This document shows, piece by piece, positions 1 through 10,532 of a DNA stretch of 64,000 nucleotides. A program made the position numbers and the translations under genes. The notes under the pieces were generated by a model that had not been told where the DNA came from, did no database searches, and saw only the letters and a program-made list of their open reading frames with translations. Each line of letters opens with the position of its first letter. The first letter of the stretch is position 1. Source of the stretch: Porodaedalea pini (lineage: Eukaryota > Basidiomycota > Agaricomycetes > Hymenochaetales > Hymenochaetaceae); NCBI GenBank assembly GCA_002794775.1, contig NBAY01000021.1, forward strand, positions 248,001 to 312,000. Reading direction: 5' to 3'.

Positions 1-29
1 TGGGCATGGCTGACAACATCTTTCTGTAG

Positions 30-554
30 GTCTACGAATTGCTCACAACGATAATTGGCCCTACTTTTGGCCCTGAGAACTGGACTAGCGAACTTCGTGG
101 GTTCAATCCCAAGTTCGATGACTTCAAAGGAGATAGCCTGGCCGATTTCACCTTTGAAGACAAAGAGGGGATTCTGACGACAAAGCTGTGCAAAGAGGAC
201 CGAGAGAAACTAAAAAAACGGGGAGGAAGGTATCCGACATACCATATCGAGGTGAAGTCCACATCGAATGGTTCTCATGAACCATTCTATCTGAGCAAGC
301 GGCAACTTGATACTGTGAGTATGCGTTGTCCATTATGTGCAGTATTACTAACGAGTACGCCGCAGGCCTTAAAATGTACCCATCGCAATGAAGAAAACGA
401 TCACCCTAAAGATGTCTATGTGATCATTCGTGTTTGGAACATCAGGAATCCGACGCCTGATTCGTATGCGATCTATGTCGATCCAGTTCGTTGCATCCTG
501 GACAATAGTCTGAAGATTGTGTCTGATAAAGTTGAGCTCATACTGGGTAGCTGA
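30..554 (+). CDS. C-terminal part of a DUF3883 / NO VEIN-like protein (5' end outside window)
   Basis: The readable part starts at 30, after a splice acceptor (ctgtag, 24-29), in phase with the rest. A second intron at 315..365 (51 nt, gtgagt...gcag, with a TACTAAC-like branch site) is in phase. The stop is at 552..554. The protein has an IEVKST-type strand, then a conserved serine (YLSKRQLD) and a closing hydrophobic strand (VYVIIRVWNI). This matches the PD-(D/E)XK-like DUF3883 fold found at the C-terminus of plant NO VEIN and of large fungal proteins that also carry a GHKL ATPase domain. A catalytic-type E-x-K is visible. The N-terminal ATPase part, if present, lies to the left of the window. 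Its molecular role is unknown; nuclease activity is inference only. Confidence 0.7.
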   Translation, partial: VYELLTTIIGPTFGPENWTSELRGFNPKFDDFKGDSLADFTFEDKEGILTTKLCKEDREKLKKRGGRYPTYHIEVKSTSNGSHEPFYLSKRQLDTVSMRCPLCAVLLTSTPQALKCTHRNEENDHPKDVYVIIRVWNIRNPTPDSYAIYVDPVRCILDNSLKIVSDKVELILGS

Positions 555-744
555 GGCTGAAGGAAATGGCAATTGGCTGAGTAGAATAAAATATAGTAAT
601 TCAGCAGATGCACTTCAATTTTAGTCTAACACAATTGTAGCTTTTTGGTAGTAAATAGGATCACGAATGGCGCCTCAACGCCAACAACAACCGCAGGCTC
701 ATATCCTCCATCGTTGCGCTAAAATGAGTTTTGAAAGCTTGGAT
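555..744. other. intergenic, 3' flank
   Basis: This is the downstream flank of the DUF3883-like gene. It is AT-rich, with no gene or clear signal seen. Confidence 0.5.
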
Positions 745-946
745 AATTACCCTCCTTCCCAATTTCGGTCTTGCTCCCTCGTCTGGGCGAATCATAGAGG
801 CATTCCTTCTGTTATCAGCCATGAGTATCGCCACTCATGCTCCATCCGAAAATCACATCGCTTTCGAATTCACTCTGGTGGCGAGATAGGACATGACATG
901 ACTACTAGTACTTGGTCCAGTTATAAAATAACAGATACGGTAGCAT
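745..946 (+). repeat. dispersed repeat R1, copy 1
   Basis: This stretch aligns by eye with 19640..19835 on the same strand. Shared blocks include TACCCTCCTTCCCAATT, GCATTCCTTCTGT, GAGATAGGACA and CCAGTTATAAAA, in the same order with similar spacing. Identity is clearly below 100 percent, so this is an old duplication. An open frame runs through copy 1 but the homologous DNA in copy 2 is not open in it, so I do not call a gene. It may be a solo LTR or a non-autonomous element; no terminal repeats or target-site duplications were found. Confidence 0.6.
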
Positions 947-1348
947 CATGCAGTGTTGTATGCGATCGTAATGTCACATTCTACGTTGACATCAATCTCT
1001 GCCCCGTGATCACCAGCCTCAGTTAACGGGTTATATCATGAAAGTACAAACGGACATCTTACAACCATGGGAGAAATTATATGGGAGAGGAGACTCTGAT
1101 GTGGACGAGCCACCCAGGTATACTGCGAAACAGTCATCCGCAGATATTCGTGATGCCGGCAGCACAGGTTCTACGTGTTCATTTTCACCCGCATGATTCA
1201 GTTGACGAACCTTTCAGACACTAAGAACAACCCGTTAGGCTTGTGTCCTCTTTGAACTAACATCACTCCCAATCATCGCAGTTCTGAAATTGATATTAGC
1301 TCTTCAAATACTTCAGTTGGGTGCTTAATACATACAATGAGGATGTGC
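947..1348. other. intergenic region
   Basis: No supported gene. It lies between repeat R1 and the stop codon of the membrane-protein gene on the minus strand. Confidence 0.5.
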
Positions 1349-2846
1349 TCAATCGGACTGGTCATGTTCCAGCCGTTTTCCCATGCGCGTTTTAAAATCT
1401 GGCTGGGCTTCTGAAGCAATGTTTTCCTCGGAGTCATTTTCCTCGGAGTCGTTTTGAGACATTTCTTCATAGAAGATCGTTGAAACCGTCAATGCAGGAT
1501 TGGATGTGAAGTTTATGGAGATTGGAGTGGATGTCATGCCAGTGACATTCCCAGCAGTGGAGAAGGCACCTTCCTTCAACGATCGCTCCTGGCTCACAAG
1601 CACGAGAATGACTGTTGGATATATGCCCTTGAAGTACGAAAGATATGTATCTGTCTTGCCTTTACCTCGGACAAGATGTACTTACAGCGACTTGAACGTG
1701 TACCGGGGTATAAATATCACCAACAGTACCAACAGCCTGAGGAAGGTGGATTACAGAAGCGACCAGGACCACAATCTGAAACGACTGTTGAAAACAAAGT
1801 CTAGAAATAGTGATAGAAGCTAAATTCTTACCCCTGATATACAGTAAATCAGACCTGATTCAACGAGAAGGATCAGGATCCTCTCAACCTTGGTGCTTGT
1901 ATCGCGCGCTCTACTAAGTGTTATCTGAATTGACCGGCGATGTTGCCTACAAGTCACAGTTAATTATCCCGGTATCAAAATTGCGAATGTGAAAAGCTTA
2001 CCAGGCTCTGAGTGCAATAATCGAGGTCGCAGATATATTCGTGAGCAGCGAAAGAACCAGATTCATCATCTGGCTGATGTTTATTATGCTATCTAAGCGA
2101 GGCTTGTCGCCTGAAGCAGTCATTGAAATTCTGATCGCAACGGTAGCTAGGACGGACACTTGAAATTTGAAATCGAAATCGTATCAGTATGAAAGAATGC
2201 ATACACTTCCAGATATGAGACACCTACGCGAAGTAAATACAAGAAAAGACAAAGGAATCATCAACATCTTCTTGCTTCCATCTCTACATAAAACCCACGC
2301 GCGCCAAACGACGACACTGTCTGTCAAAACGTACTGGATAAGCAAACGAAATGTCAGTGACATTCCATCATGCGAAGAGTATGAAAATATGCAAACATTG
2401 ATAAGTAGAATTGCATTGAAAAGAGGGAAAATAGTAACCACGATAGATGGCTGGTTGGGATCAAGATATATGAACTTCGTGTTTATTGTTACAACAAGGT
2501 CAGCAACCGAAGCTGCCCAGAAGCTTGTAGATAACATGAACATGAAAATTGTCATGCAGAACATGACTATATTTGCTCTTGTCTTGGCTCTCTTTTTGCT
2601 AACCAGTCCGTATCTTAACGCTCAGAAATAATGGAGCCCGGACTAGATTGCACGCACATCAAAAAATGAGTAGAAAACGGGATCAATGCGGCGTAAATAC
2701 CTGATATTTTATAATCATAAATGTGTCAGTTCATCTGAAGATAGAGGATTTACTGTTCGCTTACCGTAGAATAATGTCTGGCATATGAGAGTTATCGCTT
2801 TGTACAGAAGTCTGATGCCGTCGGTTGAATGCGGCTGAGGAGACAT
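1349..2846 (-). CDS. Agaricomycete orphan multi-pass (7TM-type) membrane protein
   Basis: Eight exons can be read on the minus strand with consistent phases and GT-AG introns of about 45-65 nt. Joined, they give a serial transmembrane protein. Landmarks in order: LLYKAITLICQTLFYGIY (TM1), MFMLSTSFW (TM2), YVLTDSVVVWRAWVL (TM3), SLLTNISATSIIALRAW then a basic QHRRSI loop, VERILILLVESGLIYCISG, and GIYPTVILVLVS (last TM). A hydrophilic Ser/Asn/Glu-rich tail ends at a TGA at 1349..1351. The LTD-x-VVVWRAWVL and LVESGLIYC signatures are those of a large orphan Agaricomycete membrane family of unknown function. No premature stop is needed, so the gene looks intact. Start chosen at the ATG at 2846; in-frame ATGs at 2873 and 2912 are alternatives. 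Confidence 0.8.
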
Positions 2847-2912
2847 CTTGTTGAACAAAAGGAAAGAGGGCATGACGGGGCTACAGTCGGGAAGAGTGAG
2901 GGGAGAAAGCAC

Positions 2913-3433
2913 TTAGAGTTAGAAATGAGGCTGAGAAGCAACATAATATAAGGATGCCTGGAGCATGGCATGCGTCTGTACTGTACGTTGTTCTAAAACC
3001 GTACCGGATCAAGATGGTGATGGTCACGAAAGGATGGGGGCACCGGGCAAGCTTCTACCGTGCTGAGCTTGAATGATGATGATACATTTATGGGCAAATC
3101 CTTCTGCAGCGAAGCGATCCCTCTGGCCCTAAGATGCCAAATTTTGACATTCTGTATGAGTTATAACTATATAACTTAAGTATACCAGCGGAGCCTCGGA
3201 TGGAGTTCTCGTCAGCCATATACCTCCGGTGATACCTATGGAAAACTAATTAGAATGTGCATCAACGCATCAATTGTGACCGAATGATCCATCTGACAGC
3301 GCACTGCCAGAGCCAACGACTGTGAGCTGGAAAACGTAACTCCAGTCACTGCTTTGTCTCAATGAGGAGAAGGAAGGGAAGATTTCAGTTGTCTTTTAAA
3401 TGTGAGCGTACAGCTTGTGATTTGGTGAGCGAT
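2913..3433. other. intergenic region
   Basis: Upstream flank of the minus-strand membrane-protein gene. No coding signal seen. Confidence 0.5.
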
Positions 3434-3483
3434 GAGATGGAGATGGAGATGGAGATGGAGATGGAGATGGAGGGGGAGGGGGA
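3434..3483. repeat. GAGATG microsatellite
   Basis: About six consecutive GAGATG units, then a GGGGGA-rich run. A simple tandem repeat in non-coding DNA. Confidence 0.9.
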
Positions 3484-4060
3484 GACGGGGACACTGTCCT
3501 TGTGAACAGGCTGGAGGACATATTAGACTTCCTCAGTGGCTAGCAATATTGTGTTGTCATCATACGCGTACCTGAACACCGGCCACTGAGAGTAAGTAAT
3601 AAGGGTTCCCAGAGTGTACTCAGTGTACTATTATCCTATAGGTCGCATTCATGAGATTATGCTCCAACATTGCGACATTCATTCAATGGAACATACAGAT
3701 GAGGGGGCAGAGACACTGAGACACACTTCCCTGAAAAGATGAGGTTGGGCTTCGATCAGCTTGTCGCACAGCAGCCTAATTCTCCTCAATCTCTAGTACG
3801 CGGCCCCAGTCCTGCTGCTCCGACATTCATCAGCACGATCGGCATAGCCCACAGAAGCCTCTGCCGCTATGCGTGGAACCGTACTACTGCCTTCGATTTT
3901 CTCCGTCCTGCTTGGCTTTTCGCGCCATGACTCGCCTTGTTCTCTACCTCGCCCATGTTTTCCCTCGCCTACTCCACGACCACTCCTCTCCCCTTTCCTC
4001 CTGGATCATCTCTTTCTTCGATTCATCTGTAGCTTGCGCTTCCAGACCTGTATCACTATC
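3484..4060. other. intergenic region
   Basis: No supported gene. Short open frames here lack any recognisable domain or splice context. Confidence 0.4.
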
Positions 4061-4064
4061 GGTC

Positions 4065-5600
4065 TCATAACGCATGAAACGAGCAATTCTGCGCTGTTTC
4101 ATATGGATACAGACCATGACCCGTGTGCAACGACAGTCTTCTCGCCATCGCCCTCCACGGATCTCTCCGCGTCGTCATTATCGTCTTCGTGATTGCAGCT
4201 GTCGCTCTTCCGCACAAACAACATCTCTGACAACGAAGCACATGTACATCAGTACCTATGGTCTGGTACACATGAGTCTCTAGAATTGTACGCACAAGGA
4301 CGCCGAGGCGGCAAAGTATTAGTGCTCTTCGTTACACTACTACAGCGGAGAGGTCGACGCCGATCGGAATGCGTCCGAAGCATCAACAGCGATTCCTGAC
4401 AATGCGAAACGCCAACGACAACATACCCCAAAGCACACCTAGCCGCATAGAAAGACGGCTCTTAGCCTCCACTTCTAACTTTGCAGACAACTTAAGCTTA
4501 CAGTAAACGGGGTGCCACCGACCAGTCTTTACCCGCTTGTGTCCAAACAATCCAAATCCAGCTTCAGACCCGACGAGCCTGGTCAAAGTGATCAGGGCAT
4601 AACGAAGCAAGCGTTTCATTTTGACCATGATAAAATTGCCTCATGTCGGAAGGCAGGCTTGAAGTTGAGGTTTGTACCGACACGAATGCGCCTGCGTTTC
4701 ATCAGCAGAATGCTATAGGCTCAGAAGCAGCGAGCTGCTTCTGCATCCCTCCCTGTTATAGCTAGAAGGTGCAAAGAATAACGGTATCAAGCACGACATT
4801 GATGATGGTGAGAGAGAGCGCACATACAGTATCGATATGCTACGACCAGGCAAAGAAATGAGATTATAGGGCCACGAGAAAAGCAAGACAGTAGTGCTTA
4901 CAGACGCAGGAAGAGGAACAGAGTCGGGAGTGTGAAGGATAATAAATGATGGTACCTGTCAAGCGTTCGTTTATAGTAGAGCAAATAAACAAATCAGGCC
5001 AAAGCGTTGATCATAAGCGGAACGATGGACATACCGAAGAGACAGACCTGATCGCGCGCCACGTACTGCAGGATGCACCATCCTCTCACACCCCTCCAGT
5101 AGTTCAACGTCCAGTTCCATCCATGTGATGCGACGTATCTACCGTCATGGGTACCAGAGTTGGGATTGGATCCGTGTGGGTCGAGGAGTATAAGGGACGT
5201 GAGGAATCCGAGGTGTATGACGAACGCCCCACAAGGGAGAAGTAAATAAGTCGAGCACAGGTATTCGGCATGGCGGAGAATATGCGGTCGAAGGTACTGA
5301 AGGGAATTCAGTCGATTAGTGCAGGAGCGATGCGAGGAGTAGAAGCTTGTACAGTTTTTGCTCGGTGTCGTACGTCACGTCTCGTGTCCTGCTCGTGGTT
5401 GTGAAGGGTTTGTTGAAAGAAAAATAGATATAGCCGAGAGATGAGATCGTAGAAAGGCTGGATGTCAAACAGAGTGCTGTACGAGCTCCCAAAGGTAAAT
5501 ACCGCCGTAGCGTGCGCGAGGTTCTCAGCACATCTCTATATCGACAAAAGCGTAAGAGTCGTTCTTAGGAAGGAAAGTCGAAGGGAGACTGAGACCTTCC
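4065..5600 (-). pseudogene. decayed orphan membrane-protein gene, copy A (inverted relative at 42.4-44.1 kb)
   Basis: The reverse complement of this block is collinear by eye with 42460..44110 over roughly 1.5 kb. The alignment includes intron-like segments with conserved gtatgt donors and cag/tag acceptors. Near the 5' end (about 5450-5560, minus) the frame reads RYGGIYLWELV after a degenerate start. This resembles the YREP-x-AR-x-GG-x-x-x-WEL signature of another Agaricomycete orphan membrane family. Frame changes occur straight after it. A later hydrophobic block (LCLVVAYRY, about 4850-4960) is preceded by TAA, which could be a stop or the start of a decayed intron. No continuous protein can be assembled. 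Family assignment is tentative; the homology between the two loci is direct observation. Confidence 0.55.
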
Positions 5601-5670
5601 TGAGATGTGTGCACGCGCCAAACAGCCTAGCACGTCGAATCAGTGTAGAGTAGGACCCCTGGCAATACGC
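5601..5670. other. intergenic spacer
   Basis: Short spacer before the motif-repeat block; nothing recognised. Confidence 0.4.
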
Positions 5671-6312
5671 ACGGAGGCCTGAATCAAATCCGGATAATTT
5701 TGGCCGGATTTGGACCTTGAGGCCTGGGCAATCCGGATAATTTTGGTCAAAATTTGGCCGGAGGCCTGGGGAAAAATCCGGCTAAGACAGACCGCCGGAT
5801 CCCTGAGGCCTGGATCAATCCGGATAACATGACCAAGTGTGAGGGCTGAGGTAATCCAGCTGGTAACTCATATAACAGAAAGCATATGTTACTGTGGGAC
5901 TGCTTCTCCTTATATAGACCTCAAATCTTCGATTTATTCAGAAACAATGTGAATTAGATAATAAATTAAATTAAAGCTTATTTACAAGATATTGGCTGTT
6001 CTCCTATCAAAACCAATATTTTACTTCCTTTTTGGTTGTACATTTACTTTGTCAAACCTTCGATCTCAAGACTCAAAAGTCCGAGTTTCATTAATTCATG
6101 TTTTATCCTCAAGCAATTAACTACAAATTTGCCCCAAATGTATATTTTCTATCTACTTACAGCTCTGGTGAGGCCTGTCTAAATCCAGATAAAAACACCA
6201 CAAAAGGGAGGCCTGGGTAAGATGGACAAGTCAACTGAAATTTTTTGAAGGCCTGGGCAATCCGGATAAAACGGGCCCGCTAGGGCCTGAAAAAATCCAG
6301 ATAAAAGACTCC
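5671..6312. repeat. cluster of short direct repeats (GGCCTG...AATCCGGATAA) around an AT-rich core
   Basis: About nine degenerate copies of a motif close to GGCCTGnnnAAATCCGGATAA lie in one orientation. Roughly five are in 5674-5870 and four in 6172-6310, separated by about 300 bp of AT-rich DNA without repeats. Several copies are followed by TTTTGGCCGG. The two-cluster layout recalls subterminal transposase-binding arrays of DNA transposons. The block lies directly downstream of the decayed transposon-type gene at 6594-9590. No terminal inverted repeat or target duplication was found. Confidence 0.6.
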
Positions 6313-6593
6313 CCTCCTCAGACTGGGGATCGGCATTGCCCATTAGAAAAGTGTGAACACTTTTTTTCAGTCGGAGTGTAAATACCTACTTAGAATAGAA
6401 ATTTGTGGCAATGCGCTTGGCGAAAGTTTCGTTAGCACGCATAGAAATGCTAGAAATTCTGCTGGCGGTTCCCCGGACAGAATCTGTCGAGATTAAGTTG
6501 TGGGGTGTGTAATGAGAAGCCCCAAGGGAATGTTTTCGAGGTTGATCAGTTGATTATATGCTTCTGCCGCCGCTTATTTGCCCGGCAGTGGCA
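6313..6593. other. intergenic region
   Basis: Flank between the motif-repeat block and the stop codon of the minus-strand pseudogene. No gene seen. Confidence 0.4.
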
Positions 6594-9590
6594 CTAAGAA
6601 TTATCTACAGAATTACTAGTACAAGCCAAATTATCATACCTATCTAATGCATTAAGTAGTTCCATTAATTTATCTGCTTTTTTCTTCATCTTGCTGTCTA
6701 TGGGTATCTGGGTATCTATAATCCTAAGCTTGTCCAATTGATCCTTCAGCTGCGGCACAGTCATCTTTGTCACAAGTTCACGATCGTGCTGGATATCGAT
6801 CGCATCAAGACACTCTTGCTTTTCTGACTTCTTCTGGGCTCGAGCTTTGTCTTTCTGTCGTTTGCTGGCTATATCCTCCATGTGTTCCTCGTGAATTTCT
6901 CACCGCCGCTTCCTATCGAGTCCCATGGCATCCCTTTCATGCGCTTCTTTTCTCAGAAAGACCTCGTGCTCGTGACCGGTAAGCATTGTATCCATGAAAT
7001 CTTGCGTGTCGTTTCGTCGAAACCTAAAAATTGAATTGAATAGCTTTATTGTTCCCGATGGATTTTTTCGCGCAAAGATTCGATAGGCGCAAAGAGCACC
7101 CTCATTTGCGTCATTCATCGGCGGCATCCATGCAAGCTCTTTTTCTCCTTCGGTAAGTGCTGCGATTGTTCCGTCATCTGAAAACTCTGATGTAAACCTC
7201 TCCCAAGTCTCCAGTGCCCCAGAAAGAAACACTCGGAAGATTTCCTCGAGGTGCGGCAGCTCTGACGAAATCTTGTGGATTGCATTGACTGCATCGGCAC
7301 GTTTCCAGCTCTCGTACCCGTTCAAGGTCGCAACGCGCGGATCCGAGTCAGGAGAAAGGATGAGATGAGGTTCATCTATGAGCTTTTTTATGTGGGTCTT
7401 GACTCTTTGCTGCAAGGGACCAAGCTTGAGCGCATTCATGTGTGTGAGTCCAGTGCCGTGAACAGACGAAATATACGAAAACGAGACAGCCTCTTGGTAA
7501 AGCGCAAGCGTTGCGAGCTCTGTGAGCATCAGGAGATCCTCGAGACCCTTCAAGACATTCGACTCAAGGTGATTGAGGGTTCGCTTTTCTTTTGAGTCTC
7601 GAATAAAGTGCATATACTCAACATAAAAGTCCAGGTTTGCTATAATCTCAGCTGCCGCTTCGAGGTACGAGGAATAACGAGTGTTGGAAGTGTCAGGGAA
7701 AGTGAAGATACGTCCAAGGATCATTAATGCGTAGTCTCGAAACGTGTGTTGCTGACCTTTTTTGTCATCTTTGTGATTCAGTAGTGCACCTATCAGACTA
7801 GCCAGCTTGACGGCACCCCCTATTGTTACGTCACGCGCTCGTTTCTCGGCTGCACTCTCCCCCTCTCCCTGGCCTTCCACGAGCTCAAGGACGGCCGCGT
7901 TATCTCGATTCGCGAGCCCAACAGGTGAGATCCCGAGTTTTTTCCATTGTTTGCGCATCCCTGAATTGCCTCCCTTGACGGCATTCAGATCCTTGTGCAT
8001 ATCGCACCCAGTCCAGACGAAGAGCTTCAGCTGTCGTCTTTCCTCCTCCGAGAGCGCAAGGTAAGCCTCCCCAGAAAAAGATTCCAACAACCTATTCATC
8101 ATTTCTAACTCCTTCTCTGCTTGATCTTGTGCACTCAGGTTTTCCCATACAGACTTGCCGCCAAGCTCAGCGATCAGGGCCACCTTAGCCTCCAAAATGA
8201 GGACATCACGCTCCTCCGGCCGTTTGGAAAAGAGACAGAGCACGCCAAGTCCCTGCATAGACAATTCTTCCTTCCAAGCGGCAAGCAGACGATGCTTCGA
8301 CTTCTGGTCTTTGGCGTGGTCCCCATGCGAGCCTGCGTACTTCATGGCCAGGAACGCCTCATCAAATGGCTGTGCCGGCAGCTCGGTCATCGAAGCCAGG
8401 GGGCTTTTCTTGAAGGTATCGATAATGTCATCAAGGCAAGTAATATCACCTTGTTTCTGAGTTTCGGAGCGATGATTCGCTGACATTCGGACACCAGCGA
8501 ATCGAACCTTGTGCTCGACAGCCTCGAGAGGAGCAGAATCCGAGGAATGTTCGGTGGATACGGAGGTCAGATTCAGGTATGTTTTCGACGCTTGAAGATT
8601 GATATGGAACGATTCAAAGTTTTGGTTCTTGTTACTCGTTCCATCTCCTCCGGTCGTAAAACCTAGGAAGGTGAGTATATGCATTTGGCTTTGTATTTTT
8701 AAATTAACTTACCTGGAGTCTGAAGGAGTTCATAGCCCAGCTGTACGTCGACAGCTACGTCTCCTTCACCCAGAATCCGGCCAACTGTTCGCTGACTTGG
8801 TGAACACTTCCTTTTTTTAGACTTCGAGGCTTTCGTCCCAAGAAAGATGCCTGTAAACTGGACGAAAGCCTCGACGATCTTGCCGGCATTCAAGGTAGGA
8901 CATCCAAGTAAGACGAGCCGACAAACAAGCGAGCGAACCGGTGAAGTATAAACACCCTTCTCTGTGAGTCGAATCGTCCTATGAGCATCTGATCTGAACC
9001 GTTTTAGGTGTTGTATACGTCCTTGAGCTCGAGAGAGCCACATAAGAAGCATGCGGCTTTTCTTTTGTGAAGTCAAGTGGCGCTTCTGTGAGTTCGAAAT
9101 AAATTGCTGCTTTTCTGTTTGCAGTTTGCTCAGCGATTTCTCTTGCAGTTCCAGATGATAGCGAGCATCCTGAAGCTCGGAGCTTGCTAGATTGAGTGAG
9201 TGGAGGTGGGAATGTGCTACAGATTGGATGTATTTGGCTTGGGTATGAGCGGCAGTAAGTTCAGCTTCAGATCTTGTAAGTTTGTTTTGATTTTCGCTGA
9301 TATGAGATTCTAATAACTTGTTCTTGGATCGCAGGTTCGAGATGATGGCTTGTAAGCATCTGACGGCCTTTCGCTCATTATAAAGGCCAGATGAAGAACG
9401 AGAAGCTCGAGTTCGAGCTCTGTCAAGGCGTTTGGAGGTGGAAATAAGTGAGTCTTTTGTTGATTTAAGCTCCAGTTCATTAGCTGCGATGTTCGCTTGT
9501 AGGTTTTCAACGGTGATTCAAAGGTTGTTATTGAGTTCGGTTTGTGAGTTAGTGAGATCGTTGTAGAGTTCCGGTGAGTGGCCAACCACT
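6594..9590 (-). pseudogene. KDZ-like / transposon-type Agaricomycete protein, decayed by in-frame stops
   Basis: Minus-strand order: a long coiled coil (about 9500-9090, E/Q/K/L-rich); a basic segment; SQRTVGRILGEGDVAVDV; an intron at about 8655-8712 (gtaagt donor); then GDGTSNKNQNFESFHI, a central region with TGCDMHKDLNAVKGG, FPDTSNTRYSSYLEAAAEII, LTELATLALYQEAVS, and a charged tail QLKDQLDKLR. The GDGTS and TGC-x-MHK-D-x-N motifs are typical of a multicopy Agaricomycete protein group that I associate with KDZ-type transposons; that link is from memory. Two in-frame TGA codons break it. One at 6900..6902 sits between KRR and EIHEEH, where CGA to TGA is the simplest cause. Another is near 9535 inside the coiled coil. 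The 5' side reaches the Ty3/Gypsy insertion, and any N-terminal part beyond 15993 was not identified. Confidence 0.65.
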
Positions 9591-9629
9591 GCAGATCCCT
9601 CTAGAGGCCATCCGTTGCACATTCCAACA

Positions 9630-9692
9630 GCTATTGACACGTACCGGACTCAGAATGATTTGCCCGATGCGTACCGGACACAGGATGATTTG
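9630..9692. repeat. TACCGG-containing tandem repeat, left half
   Basis: Two tandem units of about 30 bp (core GTACCGGAC...GATGATTTG) are split by the retrotransposon. Related TACCG motifs continue on the other side at 15993-16100 and in a dense run at 16597-16652. Confidence 0.6.
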
Positions 9693-10134
9693 TGTCAGAA
9701 CTCGAACTTTCATCTTTTCTTTTATTTTCCTTTGACCATTTCCTTTCTTTTAATCACTCCTTTTCATTATATTTAATCATCCTTCCAATCATTTCCCACA
9801 CTCCTTTCACGTGACCTTCATTCGTTCCATTCCGCTCCCTTTATGTAATCTTAGACAATTGGGCAACTGGTTCTCACGAGGTGATCACTGTATATAAGGA
9901 AGAGGAATCGCATCTGAACACCTGTTCTGCTTTTCCTCTTTCCTCTGTGACGACCTAGGTGAGACCGCGTCCCCCCCTCCTGTAGTAGAGTACACTGTAT
10001 TAATCCTCTTACCTCCGTGATGACCTAGCCTGAGTATAGCGTGTCCCGAGTCCCCGCTCGAGTATAACACGTCCCAGACAACAGTCAGCCGAGGCCTGCC
10101 CAGTCCGAGTCATCTCCCGGAGTCCCGCCTAACA
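9693..10134 (+). repeat. 5' LTR of chromovirus 1
   Basis: 442 bp, starting TGTCAGAACT and ending GCCTAACA. A TATA-like GTATATAAGG is at about 9891. The segment CCTCTT-CCTC-TG-GACCTAG occurs twice inside the LTR (about 9935 and 10002), an internal duplication shared with the 3' LTR and with element 2. Confidence 0.95.
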
Positions 10135-10532
10135 TAAAAGCAGAACCCCACCCAGGCTCATCCCCAGCGTACGTCGTTGCTGTCGACTCACCTTCACTCA
10201 GTCTAGAGGAGCGCTCCCCTCGACGGACTTGACATGTAGAACCCCTAAACGACAAACCCTCAACCCTGCCCGGACGTTTTCGGACGTTTGTGTATTACGT
10301 AAACCTACACCCAACCTTTCCCGACCCTGGCTCTCCGCCTCTCCCTCTGGTGGAGGAACCATCTGACCTGGACGTGGGTAACACACCATGTACAGTCCTC
10401 GACGTCATTGTCGATTGTGCTCTCGGCCGCCTCCTTCCGTTTGGTCATCAAATTTGCCGACGAACCTGTCCTTTGCCAGCGTAACGTTCATCCGGACAAC
10501 CAGCCCCTCCCAGTTCCCCCCCCAGTCTAGTC

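Noticed and set aside
667..1026. 119-codon frame over repeat R1
   Set aside because: The second copy of the repeat does not keep this frame, and no domain is visible.
2167..2631. 154-codon plus-strand frame
   Set aside because: Antisense to the spliced orphan membrane-protein gene, which has strong motif support.
9693..10134. tRNA primer binding site just after the 5' LTR
   Set aside because: The sequence after GCCTAACA (TAAAAGCAGAACCCC) does not match a tRNA 3' end that I can identify, so no priming mode is claimed.
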